Origin: Candidatus Schekmanbacteria bacterium
GTDB lineage: Bacteria > CSSED10-310 > JACPHN01
Direction: 5' to 3'
Length of the DNA stretch: 64,000 nt
NCBI GenBank assembly: GCA_016188575.1
Contig: JACPHN010000124.1
Coordinates: forward strand, 53,908 to 117,907
Shown here: positions 1 through 9,263 of the stretch, piece after piece
Position numbering within the stretch: position 1 is the stretch's first letter
How the letters are laid out: each line of letters begins with the position of its first letter
The notes under the pieces: generated by a model
Told to the model about the DNA's origin: nothing
Databases searched by the model: none
What the model saw: only the letters and a program-made list of their open reading frames with translations
Made by a program: the position numbers and the translations under genes

Positions 1-389
1 GCCGCGGCCACGCCGGGGAGGGGCCGCTTCTGGGCTGGTACGCCGTGCAAGTCATAGTACCATGCCGGCTTTTCCACAGGGCTGAATTCGTAGCACGTCT
101 TGAAGTCGTGCCCCCGACACAACCAGCTGACTGCCACCACAATCCGGTCGCCGGCGATGAACTGTCGGCAATCCTCGGGGTCGCGCTCCGGCAGGAACGT
201 TCCCAGGTGGCTGTCGGATTCGAGGGGGCCGTTGCGCCTGGGGTGCACGCATACATGCCATTCGTCGAGGCAATACGACGGCGACCCTACTATGAGGACC
301 AGCTCAGCCTGCTCCGCGCGGGCCATGCCAGCAGACATTGCAACCACGTGCGCTACAAGCGAACAGAGCACGAGAGATCTAATCGTCAT
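1..389 (-). CDS. Secreted protein of unknown function, C-terminus beyond window edge
   Basis: An open frame begins with ATG at 389-387 on the minus strand and runs off the left edge after about 129 codons. The N-terminus (MTIRSLVLCSLVAHVVAMSAG..ARA) reads as a Sec signal peptide. The rest has several cysteines (contexts SYCLDEWHVC, EDCRQF, WLCRG, KTCYEF), consistent with a disulfide-rich exported protein. The start overlaps the 3' end of the upstream protease gene by 11 bp, which suggests co-transcription. I do not recognise the family. Confidence 0.6.
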   Translation of the reverse strand, partial: MTIRSLVLCSLVAHVVAMSAGMARAEQAELVLIVGSPSYCLDEWHVCVHPRRNGPLESDSHLGTFLPERDPEDCRQFIAGDRIVVAVSWLCRGHDFKTCYEFSPVEKPAWYYDLHGVPAQKRPLPGVAA

Positions 390-3300
390 AGTCGAACCTC
401 ACCTGTTCCTTGTCCTTCTGGTCGGGCAAGAGGGAGATCACGTTTCCCCAGGCCGGGTCGTAGGTGTTCTCGGTCCGGGAGAGGTAATTGCCGATCATCG
501 CCGTCAGCCGCGTGTCGCGGTACGCGCAGGCGCGGTCCTCTGGGTCCGGTGTGCCCGGCAGGCAATAGTGGTCGACGCTGACCGCGTGCCCGACCTCGTG
601 AGCGGTGACGTAGCGGAGAGTGACGAAATCCAGATCGTCTTCGAGGACGCCCTCACGGTTGCGAGGCGGCGAAGCACAGGAAATCGCCATGGGGAAGACG
701 TGAATGCGCTCGACACGGTCGGGCGTGGCCTCCTCTCCCGGGATGCGGGTTGCTCCCAGAACGCTCGCCGTGTCACAGTCCTGATCCCGGAAGTAATCCC
801 ATCGGTACTCGATGCGGACGCCGCTCTGAAGATGCGTTCCGGGAATCGCCCCGCTGTTCTTGTTCACGACGGTGTAGCGTTTCGCTTCTTCCTTGGCATA
901 CTCGAGCGGCGAATACTCGACTGGGCGCTCCGTCTTACCGTCGTGGTCGAAACGCAGGACGTGGACGCTCAGACCCCACATCGGACTCAGGAGCTCGGCG
1001 AGCAATGTCCTTGTGGGAAGATCCAGCACAGGCAGGTCAGGCGTCTCGACAGCGGGTACCACGAAGAGGTCTTTTGTGCTCGGGTCCGTGCGGTGAGGCA
1101 TGCGATCGACGACGAACCCGCGAAATTCCTCGTACGCCGTAAAACCATCGCCGACTAACCCTGCGGCGGGGGAGCCGGAGACAGGCGGCGCCGCGTCCGT
1201 GTCCTCGAGCGTCGTCCACGTGTCCCTGATCGTCTCATTCACGCCGTGAGCCTTCCAGCCGTCGTCCGGAAGGCCCGTCTTGTCGTTGTCAAGCGGGAGC
1301 TGTAAGAGCTCTTTCGCCGGTGCGCCCCCGCCCGCGGGGAGCCCGACGTAGGTCTTCTCGCCCTCGACATCCACCTGCACCGCGAAGTGCCCGTGCGCGC
1401 CGAAGTCGGTGGTGCCCGCGTCGATGCGCACGGTTTCGAGTGTCTCGCGGCGCTCTTCCAGCGGACCGCCGAGCTGGTAGCGCATCGGCACCGCGACGCT
1501 CGGATCCCAGAAGAGCTTGGCGACGTGGTTTTCGAGAAGCTCCGCGTACGCGAATCCACCAGTCGAGCCGAGCGCGACCTCCGCGGGCGCTCCACCTCGC
1601 TGGTATGTCACCCGATACTGGACGTCGTCCTCGGAGCCCGGATTGTCCGCCGGGTAATTGTTCGCGATGCCCGGGAAGGCCGTGCTCGCCGTGGCGAAGG
1701 TGAGCTTGGCGCGGTCGGCGGCGAATTTCGGGACCGACTCGAGGCGGTAGGTCACCGTGGCGGCGGGCTTGCCGGGGTCGGCGACGTCCCCGAGTGGCAC
1801 GAAGCTCCGCGGCGTGTCGTTGCGATACCGGAATTTCCAGCGCGTCTCCCCTTCGGTGGCGTCCTGGGCCGTCTCGCCATCGTCGTTGGTCGCAGTGCCG
1901 TCGCCCTCCCAGTCCACGCTTCCCGGTCCGCCGCGCCGCGCGCCGCCGGACGGCGTCACCGGAATCTCGAAGAAGGCGCCGTTACCCGCCAGCCAATCAG
2001 GAATACGCAAGCCTCCCAGGTATTCCTCCTCTCCTTCCTCACACCCGTACAAGTCGCCGTGGTTGCCGCAGGCGAAGGTGCGCGCCACCGTGGCACCGCT
2101 CGCAAAACCACCCTCGTAGCTGCCATTGACCCAGATGTACTCCACGTCGATCGCCTCCGACCGTGACCGGTGCAGGCCCACCCGCGCCTCGCGATTGTCC
2201 ACGGGCCGATCGAGCACCTTGTAGGTGTCCGTCACGTGGCTCCAGCCGTCTCCCTGCTCCTCGACCAGGCACTGTCCGCGGGTGCTCGCCAGCGACACCG
2301 ACACCGGCAGCGGGTCCTTTTCGTACCACACCCACTCTTCGGGTTCCGTGCCGTGCCGGCAGTAAGACAGCGCCGAATTGAGGCAGTCGTAGAGCACCCA
2401 GCTCAGTTTCACCGTCGCCGTGAGCTGCGCCGTCATCGGCACCGCCGTGGCCGCGCCGGCCGGGCAACGCAGGTCGTCCCGAATTTCGTCGCGCCATTCG
2501 AAGGTGAGATCCCAACGTTCCAGGAGCTCCTCGGCGCGCGCGGGCACGACATTGCTCGAACGCTCGACCTGGATGCTACCGCGCCCCTCGCGAACCTCCC
2601 ATTCCCGGGTGATCACCTTGAGCACGTATTCGTAGTGCGACCCGGGAACCACCTGGTTGTCGGTGTGCTCGGTCGTGCCGACATCGTCGATGTAGGCGAT
2701 GACGGCGTTATCGAGCGACGTGGCCGGAGCGTTGATGGCCGTGGCGACCAGCGCGAGAACGACCGCGGCGCTGCCGCCGGCGGCGAGGGCGAGGGCCCGG
2801 CGGCGGCGGCGCGCTGACCGCCGCCCCACGAAGAGCAGCGGGAACGCGGCCAGGGGCAGGAGCAGGCTTACATCGGAGCTCGGCACGATACGCGCGATCC
2901 GGTACATCAGGACGTAAGCGACAAACTCCTGGTTACTGCGGTCGGGCGTCCACTGGTTCCATCCGAGGCCGATGGCGCGCAGCGAGCTGTCGATGAGATG
3001 CAGGAAGGGAGCGCCCGCGGTCGCGTTGGTGTTGCCGAACGGCGGCGTGATCACGGGGAACGGCGTGTGGGTCGGGGTCGGAGTGGGGCTCGGGCCGAGC
3101 GCCGGCGTGGAGGTGACGGTGGCCGTGGAGGATGGAGTCGCTGTCGGCGTGCGGGTGGGCGTCGGGGTGCGGTTCGGACTGGCGGTGCGCGTCGGGGTCG
3201 GGGTGCGCGTGGAGCTCGGCGTCCGGGTTGCGGTGCGCGTCGGAGTCGGCGTACGCGTCGAGGTCGCTGTCCCGCTCGCCGTCGGCGTTGCGGGCAGCGC

Positions 3301-3816
3301 GTACGCCGGCAGGTCGATCTCGTCGATCCAGACGGCGTCGCTGCCGGCCGCGCCCGCGATCTTGTTCTCGAGGCCCAGCGGAACGTCCAGGTGCCGGCCG
3401 CCACCCACACGGAGACCTCGGTCCATGGCGTGTCCCCGCTCCAGGTTCCCTTGGTGGCGGCGGCTCCGGAGCTGCCGACCTGATACAGCACCAGATTATC
3501 GCCGGCTTGCGTCGAGGTCCTGGCAAAGAACCGCAGCGTTCCGCCGGGGGCAAGGACGGTTACCGTCAGCTCGAGCCGCGCCTCGTTCCCGTCTGCAACG
3601 CCGGACGCCGAGCACGACATGCTGCCGCCGGCCGCTTCGCCGTTGACGACCGCCCAGCTCCCCGCCGGCTCGGTCACCCAGGGATTATGGGTCAGGCCGC
3701 CGGTTTCGAAGTCCTCATCCACCTGGCACGCCGCGCCCGACGCCGCCAGCACGAGCCATGCCCCGAACCCGAACGCCGCCAAGGCTGCGACGCTCCCCCC
3801 CTGGGCCTAGGGCTCA
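379..3816 (-). pseudogene. Secreted HExxH metalloprotease-like protein with Thr-Pro repeats, frame disrupted twice
   Basis: The best start is ATG at 3816 behind a GAGGAGGG ribosome site. It gives an N-terminus MSPRPRG that must slip one base at the C6 run 3795-3800 to join the hydrophobic signal segment (AAFGFGAWLVLAASGAAC). A second slip at CCC 3374-3376 joins the lectin-like N-domain (ends GTWTFRW) to the main frame (GLENKIAGAAGSDAVWIDEIDL). After that come a long Thr/Pro/Arg repeat linker, two hydrophobic segments either side of a run of arginines (about 2740-2880), a large extracellular-type region, and near the C-terminus HEVGHAVSVDH, matching HExxHxxxxxH of zinc peptidases. Function is inferred from that motif only. 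The frame breaks are either assembly errors or real decay. A TTG at 3782 is a possible alternative start for the N-terminal frame. Confidence 0.6.
2722..2772 (-). repeat. 51-bp segment duplicated at 3928-3978
   Basis: The bases here, inside the protease gene, recur at 3928-3978 in the same orientation with two mismatches by eye. The similarity stops abruptly on both sides, so it is a local duplication rather than a long paralogous gene. Confidence 0.6.
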
Positions 3817-4170
3817 TCAAACCCTCCTCGTTGCTGGACCGAGTCGATGAGCCCAGTCTACGCGCGCCAGGCAGCGGCCGTCAATGGCACCGCGAGAACC
3901 CAGATCGCCCGCCTACGGACCGGGATCGGCCGGAGCGTTGATGGCCGCGGCGACCAGCGCGAGTACGACCGCGGCGCTGTCGCCCGTGCCCGCGAGGGTG
4001 GCGGTCGGCAACCCGCCGTGCGCCGGAATCACGATGACTTGGGCCTCGACCTATCGAGAGGTGCAATCAGGGAGATTCCGCCGCGGCTGGCCGGCTTCCG
4101 CAGGGCGGAAAGTTGACAGAGCGGATCCGATGTAACTACGATGCTGGATCGTGGGACGGAGGAGGCGACG
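3817..4170. other. Intergenic region with a 51-bp partial duplicate of the upstream protease gene
   Basis: No intact gene is seen here. On the minus strand, 3928-3978 is a near copy (49 of 51 bases by eye) of 2722-2772, the segment encoding a transmembrane helix of the protease (SAAVVLALVA.AINAPA). The short minus-strand frame around it reads about 45 codons to a TAG just before 3911. It looks like a leftover of a duplicated or recombined gene end. Confidence 0.5.
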
Positions 4171-4449
4171 GTGAACTTCTTTGACGAAAACGACCTGGAG
4201 ATCTTGCGCAACGCTAACGAAGAGCGCGTGCTCGATGACGTCGAGCTGGTGCTCCGCGAGCGCACGGACCTGTGCCCGTGCCGGGATTGTCGGCTGGACA
4301 TGGTGGCGCTGGCGCTCAACAATCTCCCTGCGCGCTACCGGATCTCCGCCGGTCACGGCATCCACCGAACCGACATCAGCTTCTCCCAGGTGCGGGCGGC
4401 CGTGATCAAGGCCTGTGCGATCGTCAAGCGATATCCGCACCATCGCTGA
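4171..4449 (+). CDS. ComFB-family protein
   Basis: The protein has 92 residues from GTG 4171. An in-frame ATG exists at 4141, but GGAGGAGG at 4158-4165 sits correctly for the GTG, and the N-terminus VNFFDENDLEIL then aligns with the second ComFB homologue of this window (MLFFTPDDLAIL, 43652). The diagnostic core is ERVLDDVELVL..CPCRDCRLDMVALALNNLPARY; the CxCxxC cysteines probably bind metal. ComFB proteins were named from a Bacillus late-competence locus, and members have more recently been described as cyclic-dinucleotide receptors (recalled, not checked). The stop overlaps the next start (TGATG), so translation is coupled to a membrane protein. An EAL phosphodiesterase lies directly downstream on the other strand. 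Confidence 0.85.
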   Translation: MNFFDENDLEILRNANEERVLDDVELVLRERTDLCPCRDCRLDMVALALNNLPARYRISAGHGIHRTDISFSQVRAAVIKACAIVKRYPHHR

Positions 4450-5051
4450 TGCGCGGCGCTGTGGGCGAGCGGCTTTGGACCCTGTTTACCGGCCGGTGCC
4501 GCGCGGCCATAGGCGCGTCTCTACGCCAGGCGGATTCGGCGGACCGAGTAGCAGGGGGCCTGGCGATCGGCGTGTTTTTCGCCGCAAGCCCGTTCGTCGG
4601 CTTGCAGGCGCTTCTTGCTATTGGCGTTGCGACACTGGTCGGTGCCAACCGGTTGGCGGCGGTAGCCGGAACGCTGGCAAGCACGCCTGTGACAGCGCCC
4701 CTTATCTACCTGGCGGCTTTTGCCATCGGCACCTTCGCCGCAGGCCCCGCGGCTCCTCTTCCGGCTGAAGCTCTGCCGGCGCTGCTGCTCGAGATGGAGC
4801 GGTTCGCGGCGTCCTTGTGGCATCTCGACCTTGCGGGCGCGCACCACCACTTGGTTTCTGTCGTCTCCATGCCGGTTCTCTACGTGCCGTTGATGCGCCT
4901 GATGCTCGGAGCCGCGATTCTGGGGGCACTGGCAGCCCTCGTTACGTATCCCGTAGCCCGGCGCGTGCTGGCGATTCACCAAGAAGCCGCGAGCTCAAAC
5001 CCGAATCCCGCGTCCGCCGCTGGCCCGAGCTCCGCAGTCAAACGCGCCTGA
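4449..5051 (+). CDS. DUF2062 domain membrane protein
   Basis: The protein has 200 residues. ATG 4449 overlaps the ComFB stop. It shows the DUF2062 pattern: an N-terminal basic segment, a glycine/alanine-rich membrane region (LAIGVFFAASPFVGLQALLA), a second hydrophobic stretch with a conserved STPVTAPLIY motif, a loop with HHH, and a last pair of membrane segments before a polar tail. DUF2062 proteins are inner-membrane proteins of unknown activity, often near cell-envelope genes. Overlap with the ComFB gene suggests a functional pair. Its 3' end overlaps the convergent EAL gene by 14 bp. Confidence 0.8.
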   Translation: MRGAVGERLWTLFTGRCRAAIGASLRQADSADRVAGGLAIGVFFAASPFVGLQALLAIGVATLVGANRLAAVAGTLASTPVTAPLIYLAAFAIGTFAAGPAAPLPAEALPALLLEMERFAASLWHLDLAGAHHHLVSVVSMPVLYVPLMRLMLGAAILGALAALVTYPVARRVLAIHQEAASSNPNPASAAGPSSAVKRA

Positions 5052-6825
5052 ACGTCAGCGCCGCCGGGTCGACGCGGAGCTTGGCAATCGAGAGTGGGAT
5101 CTGCTCGGACGGAATCGCGAAGAGATAGCCCTGCCCATAGTGCGCTCCGGTCGCCTGTACAATGTCGAGTTGCTCGGGCGTTTCGATGCCTTCCGCGACG
5201 ATTGCGATGCCCACGCTCTTGGCGAAAGAGACGAGTGAGGTCACCAGATTCAGCTTGATCGTGTTTTCGCCAATGCCGCGAATGAGCGACTTGTCGATCT
5301 TCAGGAAGTCGGGCTCCAGCTCCGCAATCGTTTCGAATGAGGCGTAGCCTGCGCCTACATCGTCCAAGGCGATGCGAATGCCGAGCTCGCGCAGGAACAC
5401 GCGGAGCTCTCGGAGCAAGGCCAGGTCATTGATCGCGGCCCGCTCGGTGATCTCAATGACCAGCTTCGATGCCATGTGTCGATGTTCGCCGAGGAAGCTC
5501 AGAGAGCGAAACTCAGGGTCTGACAGCGAATCCGGATCGATGTTGAGAAACAGCGCTCCCTGGAAGGCTTGCGATTCGAACTGCAGAAGCGACCGCCGCA
5601 CGCAGATCCGATCGAGCGTCCACACCTTGTTCGCGCTCGCGGCGAGCTCGAAGAGTACCTGGGGGTTTTCAAAAAGGCTTCCTTTGGGGCCTCGGCTGAG
5701 CGCCTCGACGGCGGCGATTTCAAACGTGTCCAGGTTGACGATCGGGTGCAGGACCGTGCGTATGCGATCTTCCCTGATGATCTGCTCGAGCTCCGTGATC
5801 TTCGCCTGCACGTCGCGCTCGCTATGCCGTAGCGCGCCTTGTGTCGCCCGCGCGATCGCGTCGTAGATGGTCCGCTCGAGCCGCACCTGGGGTAGGTGCT
5901 CGATTGAGGTCCAGCCGAAGTGAAAGGTGATATACCGGCCAAATTCGTCACCGAACTCCGACATGAGCGATTGCTCGAGGAGCTCGCCAAGCTCGGAGAC
6001 AATCTGATCGATGCGCTCTCGCCGGCTTCCGGGATGCCTGATTAGGGCGGCCTTCTGGTCATCGCTGCTCTGGCAGATAAACAGGAGGAAGTCGCCGCCG
6101 CCAGGTGTGCTGACAACCGGGATCACCTCTTCGGGGATGGACGTCTGGCAGTAATCGCTCATGCGCACCGCGAGGAAATTCATGACGCGATCAATGAACT
6201 GCCAGCCGTGAATTTCCTCCATGCGGTAGTATCGGCCGACATCGATGACGAGCAGGTCGACGCGGTCGCCTTGCGTGAGGTGCTCGGTCAAAGGTTCAAT
6301 ACAGAGCGGCAGGGTGGGGAAGAGCGTGACCTTATCGTAAAGCGGATGCGTGCTCAGCGTCTTTTCTCCATCGAGACGACGCCGTTCGAGCTCGGCGCGG
6401 AGTCGTTGCGCTTCCTGCTCGGCCACGCCGAGGCGGGTTTCGAGCTCGTCAAGAGCCTCGTGATGTCGCACGCGGTCCTTGACCACGGCAACCAGATTGC
6501 GCGGGTCGCAGGGAGCGTACAGCACCGTGTCCGCATCTGGCACCGGTGCCACTTTTCCGGAGCCATTCTCCGGCAGGGTCAGCAGAATGCGAACGCAGCT
6601 CCTTCCGAGCTCCGCTACTCGAAGCTTCGCCAGGAGCTCGTAGGCATCCATGCCGGCGAGGCCATCCTCGACCAGTACGGCCTGCGGCCGTTCCTTTTCG
6701 GCGACGTACATTGCGCCCACGCCGTCGGTGGCATGCAGCACTCGCAGGTCGTACTCCGGGCCGAGCCGCCGCACTTTGCGGACGAGCGCGGGATCATCGG
6801 ACACCACGAGAAATGTGCTCGCCAC
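5038..6825 (-). CDS. Receiver / degenerate GGDEF / EAL c-di-GMP phosphodiesterase
   Basis: The protein has 595 residues. Residues 1-120 are a receiver-like domain with the acidic pair (SDD at 9-11), but the normal phosphoacceptor position (x4 before GMD) is Glu53; Asp54 is next to it. A short coiled coil follows, then a GGDEF-like domain whose signature is GGGDF, so cyclase activity is unlikely. The C-terminal EAL domain keeps its catalytic set: VEAL, LFLNID, IEITER, LDDVGAGY, LKID, AEGIET and YGQGYLF. The likely role is hydrolysis of c-di-GMP in the cytoplasm, with an input domain that may behave as permanently phosphorylated. It lies downstream of a small membrane coiled-coil gene on the same strand and convergent with a ComFB/DUF2062 pair. 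Confidence 0.9.
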   Translation of the reverse strand: MASTFLVVSDDPALVRKVRRLGPEYDLRVLHATDGVGAMYVAEKERPQAVLVEDGLAGMDAYELLAKLRVAELGRSCVRILLTLPENGSGKVAPVPDADTVLYAPCDPRNLVAVVKDRVRHHEALDELETRLGVAEQEAQRLRAELERRRLDGEKTLSTHPLYDKVTLFPTLPLCIEPLTEHLTQGDRVDLLVIDVGRYYRMEEIHGWQFIDRVMNFLAVRMSDYCQTSIPEEVIPVVSTPGGGDFLLFICQSSDDQKAALIRHPGSRRERIDQIVSELGELLEQSLMSEFGDEFGRYITFHFGWTSIEHLPQVRLERTIYDAIARATQGALRHSERDVQAKITELEQIIREDRIRTVLHPIVNLDTFEIAAVEALSRGPKGSLFENPQVLFELAASANKVWTLDRICVRRSLLQFESQAFQGALFLNIDPDSLSDPEFRSLSFLGEHRHMASKLVIEITERAAINDLALLRELRVFLRELGIRIALDDVGAGYASFETIAELEPDFLKIDKSLIRGIGENTIKLNLVTSLVSFAKSVGIAIVAEGIETPEQLDIVQATGAHYGQGYLFAIPSEQIPLSIAKLRVDPAALTFRRV

Positions 6826-6990
6826 GGTTGCCTACTCTCAGGCGTTCATCACCGCATTCACATTGCCGGCGGCCCGATCGCGATTCGAGGAGACGTCGCC
6901 AGGGCCGCCAGCGCTTTACCCGCGTCTCGGCGTGGCGCGCCGCGCGCCCCACCTGGCGGGTGATTCTTACCAGGCGCGACTGCCGTTTTC

Positions 6991-7482
6991 CTAATGGTGG
7001 GCAGCGCTGGTTTCCGTAGCTTCGGCGGCCTCGGCGCCTCCGGCCGCGGGGGCGGCGGCGGGTTCTTCAGTCGCCTGCGGCGCCTGTGCCGCCTCGCTCT
7101 TCGCGGGGCCGGCGGCTGCGTTATTTAGCGCGGCTGCCAATCCTGTCAGGCTCAGGCGGGCCGTGCTCAGACTCGACAGTGCGCTTTCCGGGAGACTCTT
7201 CTGATCCAGGGAGTTGAGCGAGGCCAGCGACTGTTCGATCGCGGCGATCTCCCTACCGTAATCGACGCGGTTGAGCTGCGTGTTCAGCTTTGCAAGGTCG
7301 GCCTCATTCTGGGCCAGCCGGTTTTCCATCTCGGTCAGTTGCGTAAACAGCTCGTCGTTGAGTTGCTGTTGAGGCAGAAATACCTTGTACGCCAAGACGA
7401 CGAAGCACAGAATTGACAGAATGAGCGCCACGCCAGCGATGGTCGGGACTTTGGATTGGGAAGCGGTTGCTTCGGCAGCCAC
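6991..7482 (-). CDS. Single-pass membrane coiled-coil protein, unknown
   Basis: The protein has 163 residues from GTG 7482, behind AGGAGGT four bases upstream. A transmembrane helix at about residues 14-35 (IAGVALILSILCFVVLAYKVF) is followed by a heptad-like coiled coil (LNDELFTQLTEMENRLAQNEADLAKLNTQL) and an Ala/Pro/Glu-rich disordered tail ending in His-His. There is no recognisable family. It is 165 bp upstream of the EAL gene on the same strand and may share its transcript. Confidence 0.65.
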   Translation of the reverse strand: MAAEATASQSKVPTIAGVALILSILCFVVLAYKVFLPQQQLNDELFTQLTEMENRLAQNEADLAKLNTQLNRVDYGREIAAIEQSLASLNSLDQKSLPESALSSLSTARLSLTGLAAALNNAAAGPAKSEAAQAPQATEEPAAAPAAGGAEAAEATETSAAHH

Positions 7483-7590
7483 GTTTACCTCCTGGGACCA
7501 TGGTCCTCCGGTCGAGGGGACCGTTGACGAGAGAAAAAACTTGCCCGTATCTTACGCGCGCCCCTGGTGCGTGTCAAGTCGATATTGCCT

Positions 7591-7726
7591 CCTGAATCCA
7601 CCACCTCTTTGACGTCGGCGTGACTATGCCCCCCTCCGTCCCTTTCCCCGTTGGCAGGAGGAGGCGAGGTGGCAGCCTTCGTGATGCGCTTTCCGCGCAG
7701 CTTGCAGGCGAAGGGGCGGTGATTAC
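7591..7726 (+). repeat. MITE-like dispersed repeat, copy A
   Basis: This is about 136 bp, beginning CCTGAATCCACCACC and ending in a diverged GGCGGTGATT arm. The core CCCCCCTCCGTCCC and GTGATGCGCTTTCCGC is shared with copies at 22618-22755 and 61786-61907. This copy has the most diverged ends. It lies in the 356-bp gap between two divergent genes, upstream of the NtrC-type regulator. Confidence 0.7.
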
Positions 7727-7838
7727 ACTACCTCCGCGACCTCCGTAACTGGCGCGCAAGGCCGGGCAGCAACGGTTGCCCCTGGGCGGCGGCGACAAGC
7801 TCTTGTCGCACGGTTTGCGCGGCCATAAAATCCCACTC

Positions 7839-9221
7839 ATGTCTGACCAACCTGCGATTCTCGTCGTCGACGACGAGAAAAACATTCTCACCGCCTTGGC
7901 GCGAGCCTTGTCTTTGGACGGCTACGCCGTAGTTACCGCCGCCAGCGGGGAAGAGGCCCTAAGAGTCGTCGAAGAGCGGTCCGTGGACCTCGTGATGCTC
8001 GACGTCAAGCTCCCCGGGATGGACGGCCTGGAGGTCCTCGGCCTGCTGCGCTCGCGCAGCCCCGACACTCCGGTAGTGATGATGAGCGGCCATGGCACCA
8101 TTGAAACAGCCGTCCGCGCTACGAGACTGGGGGCGTTTGACTTCATCGAGAAGCCGATCAATGTCGAACGCATATTGGTGGCGGTCAGTAACGCCCTGCA
8201 GCTCGGCCGTCTGAGACGGGAAAACGTCGATCTGCGAAGACAAATCGAGGCGCGCTATCACCTCGTGGGCGACTCCCGCCCGATGCGCGAGCTGCGGGAC
8301 CGCATCGCCACCACGGCCCAAACCAATGGGCGCGTCCTCATCCGGGGCGAGAACGGCACCGGCAAAGAGCTCGTCGCGCGGCAGATTCATCAGCTCAGCA
8401 AGCGTCGCACTGGGCCATTCGTCCGCATGAACTGCGCCGCGGTTCCAAACGAGCTCATCGAGAGTGTCCTCTTCGGGCACGAGAAAGGGTCCTTTACGGG
8501 AGCCACGGAAACCCGTCGCGGAAAGTTCGAGCAGGCTAATAAGGGAACGCTGTTTCTCGACGAAATTGGCGATATGGGCGTGCAGATGCAGTCCAAACTG
8601 CTGCGCGTGCTCCAGGAAGGCGAGCTCGAGCGGGTTGGGGGGAGCGAGATGATATCGGTGGACGTCCGCGTGATCTCCGCTACCAACAAGAACCTGGAAG
8701 ACGAGATTCGCCACGGCCGCTTCCGCGAGGACCTCTACTATCGGATCAACGTGATTCCGCTTACGGTCCCGCCGCTGCGCGACCGGCGCGATGACATTTC
8801 ACTGCTTTGCGACCACTTTCTCCGTAGCGCCTCCGACGAGCACGGGCGAAAGATGCCGCGCCTCGCCGTCGATGGCGCACAGGCATTGTGCGCGTACTCC
8901 TGGCCGGGAAACGTGCGCGAGCTGGCCAACATCATCGATCGCCTGGTCATTCTGGGCCCATCGGACGTGATCGATGCGGCCGCGGTTGCGCAAGTTCTGC
9001 CGCTGCAGGCTCTCGAGCCCGCATGCGCGGAAATGCCGGACACTGCCGGCGGCGATGAGCTGCCGCTACGCGAGCGAGTCCGGATGCTCGAGCGCGAGCT
9101 CATCGAGCGCGAGCTGGGGCGCCATAGCTGGAATATCAGCAGCGCCGCGCGGTCGCTCGGACTGGAGCGGAGCCATCTGTACAAGAAAATGGCGAACCTC
9201 GGCATAGGCAGAAACGACTGA
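7839..9221 (+). CDS. NtrC-family sigma54-dependent response regulator
   Basis: The protein has 460 residues from ATG 7839 (MSDQPAILVVDDE), chosen because the receiver domain begins there. The receiver has DDE at 11-13 and phosphoacceptor Asp55 (VMLDVKLPGMDG). The AAA+ sigma54-activation domain has Walker A GENGTGKE, the sigma54-contact loop as GSFTGA (the GAFTGA variant), Walker B TLFLDEIGD and the arginine region FREDLYYRINV. The C-terminal Fis-type helix-turn-helix ends WNISSAARSLGLERSHLYKKM. It resembles NtrX/AtoC-type regulators. No histidine kinase is adjacent, so the partner and targets are unknown. The ribosome site is weak. Confidence 0.9.
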   Translation: MSDQPAILVVDDEKNILTALARALSLDGYAVVTAASGEEALRVVEERSVDLVMLDVKLPGMDGLEVLGLLRSRSPDTPVVMMSGHGTIETAVRATRLGAFDFIEKPINVERILVAVSNALQLGRLRRENVDLRRQIEARYHLVGDSRPMRELRDRIATTAQTNGRVLIRGENGTGKELVARQIHQLSKRRTGPFVRMNCAAVPNELIESVLFGHEKGSFTGATETRRGKFEQANKGTLFLDEIGDMGVQMQSKLLRVLQEGELERVGGSEMISVDVRVISATNKNLEDEIRHGRFREDLYYRINVIPLTVPPLRDRRDDISLLCDHFLRSASDEHGRKMPRLAVDGAQALCAYSWPGNVRELANIIDRLVILGPSDVIDAAAVAQVLPLQALEPACAEMPDTAGGDELPLRERVRMLERELIERELGRHSWNISSAARSLGLERSHLYKKMANLGIGRND

Positions 9222-9263
9222 TCCTGCGGCGCCGAGCTCCAGAGGTGACGCCGAGCCCTGGCG

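Noticed and set aside
3051..3300. GTCGGGGTGCGCGT-type tandem repetition, considered as a repeat element
   Set aside because: It is the coding sequence of the Thr-Pro-Thr-Arg linker of the protease.
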